DNA of 45,647 bases from an uncultured Bacilli bacterium (GTDB taxonomy: Bacteria > Bacillota_I > Bacilli_A > RFN20 > CAG-826): contig CALVPP010000005.1 of the NCBI GenBank assembly GCA_944351395.1, forward strand, positions 1-45,647, given 5' to 3'. A program made the position numbers and the translations under genes. The notes below the pieces were generated by a model. The model searched no databases and was not told the origin of the DNA. It saw only the letters and a program-made list of their open reading frames with translations. Numbering within the stretch: the stretch's first letter is position 1; each line of letters starts with the position of its first letter. This document shows, in pieces, positions 10,301 to 16,600 of this stretch.

Positions 10301-11964
10301 CTATCAGTCGTAATCGTGCGGCCGTATTCATCCACGCCGATAGGATTATTGTTTTGGTCGGTTTCGCCGACGATAATACGTTTTAATTCGTCACCACTCT
10401 TAAGTAAATTAGCAACAAAAGATAAGTCGCTGGCGTTTTCTCCTTCCGCTATGTCTTCAGTAGATGTATTGCTGCCACTCACTTCTATGATGCTAGAAAG
10501 CAAAGTAGGATCCAATTCATTCAATTCATAAAGCGAATCATAAATAATAGCGAGATTTTTGCCCCAATCGATATTTTTATATTGTTCGATAGTATCAGGT
10601 AGATAAGCACTAACCTCTTCCCCTATCACTCCGCTACTAGAAACGCTATAGAGGACAATTGGGATGAGATTTGATAAAAGTTCACTTTGTGAAATAGTGT
10701 CAAATATTCGCATGAAATAGCCATAAGAATCTGTAGCTAATAATTGCTCATAAATAGCGTCGATATCGATATTATTAATATCTTTCCAACCAATTGGCTC
10801 ATTATTGATATCGTATTCAATAAAAGCGTCGATAAATCCACTATCATAGACGTCGCTCACGATAAGTTGTAAATTATTGATCTCGTCTTGTACATTGAAA
10901 TCAAACGATTCGACCAAACTAGGATCAATATAATCTTTCATCGCTTCCTGATTCATAGCGATAGAAAGCGCTAATGGTAAAGCGTAGACGATTAAATCAC
11001 TCGCTGAAAAACTTTCCAGAAGTTCTATCAATAGATCAGCGTCAGCAAAAATAGCACTATCAAAGCTAAAGCCTTGGTCAGTAATTATTCCATTCGATAT
11101 GATAGTTCCGCCTGTTCTACCAGCTTGTGATATGATGTCATAAATCGTATCACCTGTGCCAGTTCCGACGAAATAATCCATAAGCCAACTATCGAAAGAC
11201 CAAATACCATCTTCGCTAGTCCAATTAAAAAATATATTTGAGAAAGCAGAATTATTGTAAACTGAAATGAATTCGTTCATTTGCTCAGCAAGTTGATTAT
11301 CGCTATTACCCGTTGCACCTTTTTGATATGCCTTAGCAAAAATATTGACGATGCTAATAGTTGGAAGTGCGCACATGCAAGTAATAAGCACATATCTTAA
11401 AACATGGAATATAGCGCCTAACCAACGTTTTTTATGCGAACGCCTAATACGTTTTGGGAAAAAACGTTTAAATATTAAGTGCCATAATAAAATGCACAGA
11501 AAACCACCAACACTGACGATGAGTAAACTAGAAATAATGATGCCTACAAGCGCTAATAGGGATAAAGCAATATTTGTAGCATAAGCTGTCATATCACCAC
11601 TTACCGTAACATCATAAAGCTCACATAATCCCTCTATTAAATGAGTTAATGTATCTAAGGCGTTTGAAATCAAAATAGTTGCCGATTCGCCTGTCGCTGT
11701 ATTTGTGATGACAAATGTGTTACCTGCATAGCCAAAAGAATTAAATATAGGTAATAAATCAATCGTACCTAGAAATTTGGCGAACGCTGGTGCACAAAAT
11801 AAAGCAATTATCGCAAGTCCACCCATGAAGCAAAAACGATATAAAGAATTGACGAGTCCTCTCTTCCATCCGATTAGGAAAGATAAAACTAATCCTAAAA
11901 AGAAAAGTACGACAAGAATTATCGTGACAATATTGATAATATTTGCTACTTCAGCCATATCCAT
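4375..11964 (-). CDS. Giant CvpA-like membrane-anchored repeat protein (2529 aa)
   Basis: I do not recognise the full-length protein. The N-terminal ~215 residues hold about four membrane helices (roughly 7-32, 42-64, 131-165, 183-210). The opening, with GWKRGL after the first helix, resembles the CvpA/colicin V production family. The remaining ~2300 residues are hydrophilic, acidic, Asn/Asp/Ser/Leu-rich and predicted mostly helical. They contain repeats: motifs such as IHSSxIFHRAGP, NxSRLLY...PN, LLYDGVPN and ANVxYxY recur, and a unit of about 436 residues is duplicated at about 1175-1610 and 1611-2035. There is no LPXTG and no recognisable enzyme motif. The ATG follows an extended -10 box by 6 bases, without a Shine-Dalgarno site. 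A co-transcribed yigZ gene follows after 2 bases. It is plausibly a surface adhesin, scaffold or envelope-spanning structural protein (inference). Confidence 0.75.
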   Translation of the reverse strand: MDMAEVANIINIVTIILVVLFFLGLVLSFLIGWKRGLVNSLYRFCFMGGLAIIALFCAPAFAKFLGTIDLLPIFNSFGYAGNTFVITNTATGESATILISNALDTLTHLIEGLCELYDVTVSGDMTAYATNIALSLLALVGIIISSLLIVSVGGFLCILLWHLIFKRFFPKRIRRSHKKRWLGAIFHVLRYVLITCMCALPTISIVNIFAKAYQKGATGNSDNQLAEQMNEFISVYNNSAFSNIFFNWTSEDGIWSFDSWLMDYFVGTGTGDTIYDIISQAGRTGGTIISNGIITDQGFSFDSAIFADADLLIELLESFSASDLIVYALPLALSIAMNQEAMKDYIDPSLVESFDFNVQDEINNLQLIVSDVYDSGFIDAFIEYDINNEPIGWKDINNIDIDAIYEQLLATDSYGYFMRIFDTISQSELLSNLIPIVLYSVSSSGVIGEEVSAYLPDTIEQYKNIDWGKNLAIIYDSLYELNELDPTLLSSIIEVSGSNTSTEDIAEGENASDLSFVANLLKSGDELKRIIVGETDQNNNPIGVDEYGRTITTDSDGNWLDGADYCLFDSDLIRYAIDELVNLLATNLNTNEVNIDMNEIDSIIANMNDDRAFYNFKKEFGALLESLSTLGRYDSIVDYLLNPEDNDAIIFDNEGNIVSIDDEFIEGMEVALPTIDNSKLLSVIIPDVIKGFMDDPSIHNTLLQVGLDSKTFDWEVDHIGEELSIIFSALDGVLFVNDSFNSGVDDVSSSLKMIDGNEELLLNLFESFYISNIINPKTRDGTMRTMNFYNCLGNIYENYVPYFDFDSTAFEVTKWTNTKLLNGDYVRDRDGNILYDGELGYIINFFDTYAESGIYDALNKEEISNEIIGQLETTYHISKIFSAIDMSEVTKSSIGDTFDYYLSSTGIIDIEDGITFNNIVDWSKEGQIFGEICTIIGKFTENINEINIFNVDYLDLRALLDALVESHIFVEKSSGEFLFPIFVKDKIQSSFSSLTGKDYFIDPDGLGYDEMDIDFSNVSTKLDWKDVETRVDGNGVDLNFKITELVRALNEAKNQLGIVGNTFNPSDILLDENLDDALLRDVVLSFNDVSVLRIPLYHMLNDAFDTLEVGTLKFDNANISSIIAMNLDERKEELNILVDIISDLKSFGLLSSGANVNIDTIANDSLTFKNLLVKMYDSTILNTFEKGYRIENSLTSFENVISYVVTEAGLNEYIDDKTNTIIGIGNKHADASSVVEGWLDTENDIGEISRLIEVIIHASALVDEGESLTIENLDDFFYMLDKENGVNEVSSLLHSINDSRLLYSALPNALDTALTNANSTDIEILKDVDFSLANVHYRGDIKYESGEIDVLVKILLNLKDLENVTFTSIDSIDEQTLDILEDTMLNIHSSKIFHRAGPKDKNVNDETLFQNILSSSLDLDEMNSLLYNEKSPKDVYNRPLYSNASTKMHYLVHSAFPSAVSNDDWSWQVNEINELFNTLSELKKLDVDWANIDTIDYRNVDMKEIESAMLTMNRSSLLYDGVPNILQMIVDTNPFSTTLDDFMFDLNKANVYYHYQNDNYDVPYPEDEIVRLTSIMTNFNSFLPEEGTTEDISLSYVNENIDVLRNILVDTYQSNVFNTFVGSETRIEKNTTVYEDLIDNLLATMNFKEDVSPVGQDSIDVIISIGNAKADKNVIREGWLPLGDDEGEIERLLMTIQSSEPLMDTNGYIAFDTMESLLKMSENESAFQNLLVHINNSRLLFRIIPNHFDEAMSNSDSISGLEALSDLDFSTVNVRYQGDKPYPESEIRAITAIMNDLRNLRNSHFTNLSELDLDLLEKTFIDIHSSNIFHRAGPNANSINKHSFLQTIISSILKMEDLQRLIYNENSPKDVALSNIYTDGQTKAIYLADLNFPYESQDAYLDMNYDLQNLELQKVVDVFRSIKSLNLADGNSMNVSLIDFSNIGGNELYELMSLMNESDTLYDGVTNVMYYFVNENPFTNQDGINIDLKNANIFYHYRDGYEARYDAAELYRISEIIDQAKLIMNIDIHSISNLSHENNSLIIETLKLFHDSNVLHAAGPKTGSDATMFIDVMSEIYDALGLSSLNYDENDAGGLNANDYQLRILNNYESTNGVLNGGSFIAELDDFKVLLDTLHDMFNGSTLSIEEVDDLNGLITHLGEDANTKIFKLLDKINNLDSLDNILPSLFATQFDNIPLSSQSSGTVYHFSDLFVNDKGESFANYDIGQISYSEDLILLEKLFDIFLDTSEATPTYGSFDIMDANFLVENRTLFPDLFDVLFNIHILDEVDDASTPSYSGHSLSLSNIFELSNTNELFLTDNTKMGLAKRFYTYSVNVDFDARLEGTLLSNFLNDFILDSQAFMMLKLQGGSNLLDYLSYSNKILSLELTLSNGEFDSYFAKDIFVNFIINPISLRIDNYIKTTSSQNSIFEGYKSIIIDATNLSAVDEKLVTSIVNTMELINHMGEDVTLLADTLKLLDDNILGDSLYSAYYHDDLVDIYAGQGVDFANYEKPFLTEQDNYSQLAEAILSI
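5860..8445 (-). repeat. Two ~436-residue tandem protein repeats inside the giant gene
   Basis: Aligned landmarks recur at a spacing of about 1310 bases. They are: STILNTF near 8440 and SNVFNTF near 7130; YRIENS and TRIEKN; NDSRLLY near 8060 and NNSRLLF near 6745; FHRAGP near 7775 and 6465; NEKSPKDV and NENSPKDV; LLYDGVPN near 7410 and TLYDGVTN near 6080. The repeats are diverged at nucleotide level, so this is an old duplication. Smaller shared motifs suggest each unit is itself built from modules of about 110 residues. Confidence 0.75.
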
Positions 11965-11970
11965 GTTTAT

Positions 11971-11979
11971 AATCTAGCA
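11971..11979 (-). promoter_or_regulatory. Extended -10 promoter of the giant gene, leaderless type
   Basis: On the minus strand, TGCTAGATT (TGn plus -10 TAGATT) ends 6 bases before the ATG at 11964. No Shine-Dalgarno site lies between. It is divergent from a similar extended -10 promoter serving the CPBP gene. Confidence 0.5.
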
Positions 11980-12048
11980 TTTTTTGTTAATAAATTTAAT
12001 AAAAATTTATGCACAAATGATAAAAAAATAATAAAATCGCTACCGATG

Positions 12049-12057
12049 TGCTATCAT
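12049..12057 (+). promoter_or_regulatory. Extended -10 promoter of the CPBP protease gene, leaderless type
   Basis: TGCTATCAT (TGn plus -10 TATCAT at 12052-12057), then 7 bases, then the ATG at 12065. There is no Shine-Dalgarno site. The -35 region is AT-rich without a good match, as is common for extended -10 promoters. Confidence 0.55.
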
Positions 12058-12064
12058 TTTATCT

Positions 12065-12859
12065 ATGTTTGACAAAACTATTTGCCCAAAATGCGAAAAA
12101 GCATATGATGATCATCGTGATAAATGTCCAAAATGTCATGCATTGAATGATTCTTTTGCTCGCAATAAAAAAATCAATATGATGTTTTGGCCTCATCCTA
12201 TCATGCAAGTCGTCTATTTTTTAATCGGCTTCCTTCTAATTCAAATCATTCCAATTTTCGTACGTTTAGGGTTAGCAGATCTTGCTTCTAAAAATCCAGT
12301 CTATTACAGTGCTTTGCTAAACTGTATTACTTATTTAACTATTACTATCGTCTTTGCGTTAGTGCTCATTCCAGAATATTTTCAATTAGGTAGACAATTT
12401 CAAAAAGGTTTTAGAACGTATCTTATCGCCATCGTAGGTTTTCTCGTTCTTATCTCTTTTTCATTTTTATGGTCTTATATTTATTCATTAGCGTTCCCAA
12501 ATCAAATAAACGATAATCAAAATAGCATCAATACGATGACTATTTCATATCCTATACTTTCTCTTCTAAGTGTTGTCTTCTTTGCTCCGTTTGTCGAAGA
12601 ACTTACCTATCGAGTTGGTCTATTTGGATTTTTGCATAGAATAAACCGATACTTAGCTTACTCGGTTACTATTATCTTCTTCGCCCTAATACACATCAAT
12701 TTCCAAACGACCAACTGGGGCGCTGAAGCCATGGCGATTCCAACTTATCTTGTTGGCGCTACCATTCTCACTATCGCTTATGAAAAAGGTGGTTTTGCTT
12801 CATCATATCTCATCCATTTAGCTAACAACTTGTTATCGTTCATACTCATTTTCTTATAA
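12065..12859 (+). CDS. Zinc-ribbon CPBP-family intramembrane glutamic protease
   Basis: 264 residues. An N-terminal zinc ribbon with two CPxC knuckles (CPKCEKAYDDHRDKCPKCHA, residues ~7-26) precedes about six to eight membrane helices. The CPBP/Abi (CAAX-processing) motifs are all present: EELTYR (E178, E179, R183), an FFALIH histidine motif, and HLANN near the C-terminus. The family cleaves peptide bonds within the membrane, as in Rce1, bacteriocin-immunity and signalling proteases; the substrate here is unknown. The next gene starts 4 bases downstream, so the two are probably one operon, and the gene is divergent from the giant surface protein. Confidence 0.9.
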   Translation: MFDKTICPKCEKAYDDHRDKCPKCHALNDSFARNKKINMMFWPHPIMQVVYFLIGFLLIQIIPIFVRLGLADLASKNPVYYSALLNCITYLTITIVFALVLIPEYFQLGRQFQKGFRTYLIAIVGFLVLISFSFLWSYIYSLAFPNQINDNQNSINTMTISYPILSLLSVVFFAPFVEELTYRVGLFGFLHRINRYLAYSVTIIFFALIHINFQTTNWGAEAMAIPTYLVGATILTIAYEKGGFASSYLIHLANNLLSFILIFL

Positions 12860-12863
12860 ATTT

Positions 12864-13769
12864 ATGGAAGAAGTAATTGTAAAAGAAAAAAATCATTTCA
12901 ATGTATTATCCAATTTTTGGATAAAAATTTTAGCCATCATTTTCATGACGATAGATCATATCGGAATAGGACTTAGCACCCTTTCCTACGCTGAAAACTC
13001 CCCTCTAGCAATTACGATAAACATTTTTCGTATCATTGGTAGATTAGCTTTTCCTCTTTTTGCTTTTCTTCTCGTCGAGGGATTAAGGCATACACATTCG
13101 ACAAAGAATTATCTTTTACGTCTCGCCTTTATGGCTATTCTAATTTTCTTTTCTTATCTCATCATATACCACGCTTTTGGTCTAACTATTTCTGGAGGCA
13201 ATATTTTCTTCGATTTGCTTCTTGCTGCCATAAGCATAATCTTAATTGAGAAGAAAAAAACCATTTCTTTACTTGCAATATTACCATTTTTATATGCCTT
13301 ATTTTGCACAATAGTAAATGCTTTAGAATTTTCTCAAGTCATCAATTGGACGAATATATTTTTACCATATTTTAGGATGCAATATGATATATTCGGTTAC
13401 CTTCTAATCTTAGGTTTCTTTTACGCTTATAAATTAATTCCTTATATATTCAATAATGATAAATTTAAGGATTTTAGTTTTGAAGCATATAAAACTACTA
13501 ATTCATATCGTCTTTTTGCGAACGCGATGATGATTACTGTCCTCATCATTTTGAACCTAATTTGGTATTTTATAAGTGTCCATGTTCCTGGTCTACAATA
13601 CATCGCTGGTGGATTAGGAATGGAATCATGGTCGATATTTTCCGCTATCATTATACTATTGTATAATGGGAAAAGAGGTTATAATGCAAAATGGTTCGTC
13701 TATAGTGCCTATGCATATTATCCGGTGCATATCATTATCATCGGTTTAATTTTCTATGTTATATTGTAA
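12864..13769 (+). CDS. TraX-family integral membrane protein
   Basis: 301 residues with about eight membrane helices. It shows the TraX (PF05857) signature: MTIDHIGIGL, then FRIIGRLAFPLFAFLLVEG, then a HT...YLLRL motif. TraX acetylates F-pilin in enteric bacteria. In Firmicutes, chromosomal TraX-like proteins are probably membrane acyltransferases acting on envelope components (family-level inference). The ATG lies 4 bases after the CPBP stop without a convincing Shine-Dalgarno site, so translation probably relies on coupling. The thioredoxin gene follows after 28 bases. Confidence 0.85.
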   Translation: MEEVIVKEKNHFNVLSNFWIKILAIIFMTIDHIGIGLSTLSYAENSPLAITINIFRIIGRLAFPLFAFLLVEGLRHTHSTKNYLLRLAFMAILIFFSYLIIYHAFGLTISGGNIFFDLLLAAISIILIEKKKTISLLAILPFLYALFCTIVNALEFSQVINWTNIFLPYFRMQYDIFGYLLILGFFYAYKLIPYIFNNDKFKDFSFEAYKTTNSYRLFANAMMITVLIILNLIWYFISVHVPGLQYIAGGLGMESWSIFSAIIILLYNGKRGYNAKWFVYSAYAYYPVHIIIIGLIFYVIL

Positions 13770-13797
13770 TTGCAAAATAAATAGGAGGATTAAATTA

Positions 13798-14109
13798 ATG
13801 TTAAAACATGTAGAAACAACAAAAGAATTTGTAGAAACGATTAAGGAAGGAACCGCGGTAGTCGACTTCTACGCTGATTGGTGCGGACCTTGTCGTATGC
13901 TAGCACCAATATTCGAAGAAGTAAGCAAAGAACTGTCTGATATTCCTTTTTTGAAAGTAAATGTTGATAATTTACAAGATATAGCAATTAACTATCGCGT
14001 ATCATCCATCCCAACAATCATCATCTTCAAAGATGGGAAAGTTGATAAAATTCAAGTCGGTTACATCGATCAATCAAAACTTCTTAATCTAGTTAAATCT
14101 AGCCTTTAA
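13798..14109 (+). CDS. trxA: Thioredoxin
   Basis: 103 residues, the usual length of TrxA. The active site WCGPC is at residues 28-32, preceded by VVDFYADW. The cis-proline motif SSIPT and the C-terminal IDQSKL helix region are also present. It is a cytoplasmic dithiol-disulfide oxidoreductase. The start is set at the ATG at 13798 because AGGAGG lies about 9 bases upstream; upstream in-frame codons overlap the TraX gene region. No terminator separates it from TraX, so it may be transcribed with that gene. Confidence 0.95.
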   Translation: MLKHVETTKEFVETIKEGTAVVDFYADWCGPCRMLAPIFEEVSKELSDIPFLKVNVDNLQDIAINYRVSSIPTIIIFKDGKVDKIQVGYIDQSKLLNLVKSSL

Positions 14110-14114
14110 TGTAG

Positions 14115-14143
14115 TTGCACCGCGCTAGACTTTATCGTATAAT
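14115..14143 (+). promoter_or_regulatory. Promoter for tRNA-Gly
   Basis: -35 TTGCAC at 14115-14120 and -10 TATAAT at 14138-14143, with a 17-base spacer. The start would lie about 3 bases upstream of the mature tRNA 5' end. Confidence 0.85.
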
Positions 14144-14152
14144 CTTTGGAGC

Positions 14153-14226
<74 letters not shown>

Positions 14227-14326
14227 CTAGAATTGAAATGTCCCCCAAAATTTTGCCCAAATAGGGTAAAATAAATGGGGACACATCTGAACATAACAGG
14301 ATCGATACGATTGGTCCTGTTTTTTT
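14227..14326 (+). ncRNA. Candidate structured RNA or tRNA trailer
   Basis: Directly after tRNA-Gly lies a nested hairpin. The outer stem is TGTCCCC (14239-14245) with GGGGACA (14277-14283). The inner stem is TTTTGCCC (14251-14258) with GGGTAAAA (14264-14271) around an AAATA loop. An intrinsic terminator follows at 14296-14326. It could be a processed small RNA released from the tRNA transcript, a simple trailer, or a mobile-element remnant. No known RNA family was recognised. Confidence 0.4.
14296..14326 (+). terminator. Intrinsic terminator after tRNA-Gly and the candidate RNA
   Basis: ACAGGATC (14296-14303) pairs with GGTCCTGT (14313-14320), including one G-T pair. A run of seven T follows. 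Confidence 0.8.
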
Positions 14327-14493
14327 ATACGTAAGTTGCACTTGGGAAGCTTTTAGATAATATGATTATGAAAAAATAATTTGCGCATCAATAATTATAC
14401 AAAATATGTGTATCACTAAACGATTTAAGCTTTAGTATTAATTTCTTCGATGATAAAAAAGTATATTTATTAAGTTGTTTCACGTATATAACT

Positions 14494-15114
14494 TTATGAT
14501 AAATTTCTCTTTTTCATTCTCGCTAAATCATTGACGACATATTGTAGTTGTTTAGCATCAATTTTCGATACGTCTCTTTTTTCAATATTTTTGATGAGAC
14601 GATTAAGTTTTGAAAGAGGAACAAGAAATGAATCTTTTTCTTTAACATCAAATGGAAAAAGTAAACAATCATCATTAACTACGACGATAGAGATGAGAAG
14701 TTTTGGATCTATGTTTGTAGCATAAGAAAATCTTTTAACTCGTTCTTTATTCTTTAAAAGTGGATTATCAATATAACGTTTTTCAAACATTTTCGGATAA
14801 AAGAACCAAGATTTGTCCATTTCATTGCCTTCAATTGCCCCACGATAAAATCTATCCTTAATGCAATAAATATATTTATCACCAAAAAGAATGTGGTCAA
14901 TGTGAATTGTTTTATCGTCATCAGGACGAAGGATGAAATCGTTAATTAAAAAGAAGTCATAATCAAGAGCGATGCGGTATATTTTTTTGCCATAAAAATA
15001 ATTAAAATGACGAAAGAAAAAAATTCTTTTAACAACTGGGAAAAAGAGCAAAAAGAGGACGAGAAGTCCCCCGAATATACTTAAAACGATATAAGTAATT
15101 TGCTCTGCATTCAT
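14494..15114 (-). CDS. Membrane protein with a NERD-like domain lacking the catalytic residues
   Basis: 206 residues. One N-terminal membrane helix (about 8-28) is followed by a cytoplasmic domain resembling NERD (nuclease-related domain): FLINDFIL, then IHIDHILFG, then YIYCIKDRFYRGAIEG. In NERD the segment after the DH motif normally reads IExK, supplying the Glu/Lys of the nuclease fold; here it is IKDR, so endonuclease activity is doubtful. It starts 14 bases after the deoD stop and is probably co-transcribed with it. No good Shine-Dalgarno site is visible. The function is unknown and the NERD assignment rests on motif pattern only. Confidence 0.6.
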   Translation of the reverse strand: MNAEQITYIVLSIFGGLLVLFLLFFPVVKRIFFFRHFNYFYGKKIYRIALDYDFFLINDFILRPDDDKTIHIDHILFGDKYIYCIKDRFYRGAIEGNEMDKSWFFYPKMFEKRYIDNPLLKNKERVKRFSYATNIDPKLLISIVVVNDDCLLFPFDVKEKDSFLVPLSKLNRLIKNIEKRDVSKIDAKQLQYVVNDLARMKKRNLS

Positions 15115-15128
15115 ATTTAAAAACCAAA

Positions 15129-15845
15129 TTATTTATCTGCTATTTCTAAAGCAATCTCCACCATTGTTTTAACACCAGTTTCACGTTCGCCTGCCGTAGC
15201 TTTCTTACTACCATCCAAAAATAAATCTGTCACTGTTAAAATGCATAGTGCGCGTTTTTTTAATCTAGCTGCTGTGACATAAAGTGCATAACTTTCCATT
15301 TCGACGCCTAGAATACCTAACTTCGCCCAGTTCTTCCAAAAATCGGGATCGAAATCATAAAATATATCACTTGATAAAATATTACCGACATGCACATCTA
15401 AACCGCGTCTCACGACAGCGCTATAAGCAGCTAAAACCATGTCGAAATCAGCACAGGCAGAAAATGTTCCGCCGCGAAGATTAAATTGTTGAGCCCAATC
15501 AGAATCTGTTGAAGCGCTCATACCGATTATGACATCAAATAGATTGATGCCTGGCTGATAAGCACCACATGTTCCGATACGAATAATCGATTCTACACCA
15601 TAATGTGTGAACAATTCATAAGAATATATACCGATAGATGGGAGACCCATACCACTAGCCATAACTGAGACACGTTTGCCTTTTTTTGTGTAACCAGTGT
15701 AACCTAATACACCACGAACATCAGTGACAAGTTTAGCGTCAGTTAAAAAGTTTTCAGCAATCCATTGTGCTCTTTTCGGATCTCCTGGCATGAGAACAGT
15801 TTTTGCAAAAGCGCCATCTTCCGCGTTTATGTGGGGTGTCGGCAT
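15129..15845 (-). CDS. deoD: Purine-nucleoside phosphorylase DeoD
   Basis: 238 residues, the normal length. It phosphorolyses purine (deoxy)ribonucleosides to free base and (deoxy)ribose-1-phosphate in salvage. The trimeric/hexameric DeoD family signatures are present: TPHINA at the N-terminus, MPGDPKRA, ASGMGLPSIGIYSYEL, IRIGTCGA and VEMESYALY. AGGAGGT precedes the ATG by 8 bases, and a -10 box lies about 45 bases upstream. It could use nucleosides released by the surface nuclease encoded at the left end of the window (inference). Confidence 0.96.
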   Translation of the reverse strand: MPTPHINAEDGAFAKTVLMPGDPKRAQWIAENFLTDAKLVTDVRGVLGYTGYTKKGKRVSVMASGMGLPSIGIYSYELFTHYGVESIIRIGTCGAYQPGINLFDVIIGMSASTDSDWAQQFNLRGGTFSACADFDMVLAAYSAVVRRGLDVHVGNILSSDIFYDFDPDFWKNWAKLGILGVEMESYALYVTAARLKKRALCILTVTDLFLDGSKKATAGERETGVKTMVEIALEIADK

Positions 15846-15890
15846 AAAGAAGTACCTCCTAATTATGTTATTTTTCTATTTCGCAAAGTT

Positions 15891-15896
15891 ATTATA
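15891..15896 (-). promoter_or_regulatory. -10 box for deoD
   Basis: TATAAT on the minus strand, with a TTTATA-like -35 at 15914-15919 and a 17-base spacer. The leader is about 40 bases and carries AGGAGGT. No riboswitch fold was seen. Confidence 0.55.
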
Positions 15897-15930
15897 ACAA
15901 TAATTATTGAATTTATAAATAAATTAGAAC

Positions 15931-16539
15931 TTAATCAAAAATAACTTCGCCATCAATCGCAGCTTTTATCATTCTTTTCATATCCTCAATCTTATTTTTG
16001 CCTGAAATTTGAGGTAGTTTATCGATAGCAAAATATCTAACATCGTTTGTCTCGTATGTATGTTCGCTAAAAGGCGAAATTTGTTTAGCTTTAAAAACGA
16101 CGACATATTGTGCTTCGAGTAATCCATTTTGGTCTTTTGAAACATCTAAAACACCGACCAATCTTTCTATTTCTACTTTAACCCCTGCTTCTTGTTCGCA
16201 TTCATTTTTAGCGGCTTCGCTAGGAGTGTCACCTAAATCGCACCATCCACCAGGCAAAGAGTAGCCATTATCTTTCGCTTCTCTTACTAAAAGCACCTCA
16301 TTATTATCATTTAAAATGATGGTTCTAACAGATATGTTGGGAGTAGGATAAATATCCTTTATGAAATAATTGGGGCGATCAAATTTTTCATCGACAAAAT
16401 GTTCTAAAACTTCCATCGATCTTTCTTGTACTTCTCGATAATTTTCTAGCGCATATGGGTCATGCGAATATTTAATGCCAATTTTAGCGATTGCGAGCAT
16501 GCGCATGACATAATTATAAAATTCCTTATTATCTATCAT
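15931..16539 (-). CDS. Nudix hydrolase with N-terminal helical domain (YjhB-like)
   Basis: About 202 residues. The N-terminal ~65 residues resemble the helical NUDIX N-terminal domain (FYNYVMRMLAIAKIGIKYS). A Nudix fold follows with the box GGWCDLGDTPSEAAKNECEQEAGV. Against Gx5Ex7REUxEExGU, the Arg is Asn and the first Glu of the EE pair is Gln, while the other Glu is kept, so metal binding may be altered. Substrates in this subgroup are nucleoside diphosphate derivatives such as ADP-ribose; the precise substrate cannot be told. The start is set at the ATG at 16539, preceded by AGGTG; an upstream GTG at 16548 lies within the Shine-Dalgarno region. Confidence 0.85.
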   Translation of the reverse strand: MIDNKEFYNYVMRMLAIAKIGIKYSHDPYALENYREVQERSMEVLEHFVDEKFDRPNYFIKDIYPTPNISVRTIILNDNNEVLLVREAKDNGYSLPGGWCDLGDTPSEAAKNECEQEAGVKVEIERLVGVLDVSKDQNGLLEAQYVVVFKAKQISPFSEHTYETNDVRYFAIDKLPQISGKNKIEDMKRMIKAAIDGEVIFD

Positions 16540-16586
16540 TTTCTTCACCTACGATAAATCTATATGTGCAATTCACACAAAAATTA

Positions 16587-16592
16587 TATAAT
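16587..16592 (+). promoter_or_regulatory. -10 box of the SPFH-like gene, leaderless type
   Basis: A perfect TATAAT ends 8 bases before the ATG at 16601. The -35 is weak. There is no Shine-Dalgarno site. Confidence 0.55.
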
Positions 16593-16600
16593 AATTAGGT

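Noticed and set aside
14239-14283. Inverted repeat as an insertion-sequence end
   Set aside because: No transposase, target duplication or second end in the window; it is better described as RNA structure.
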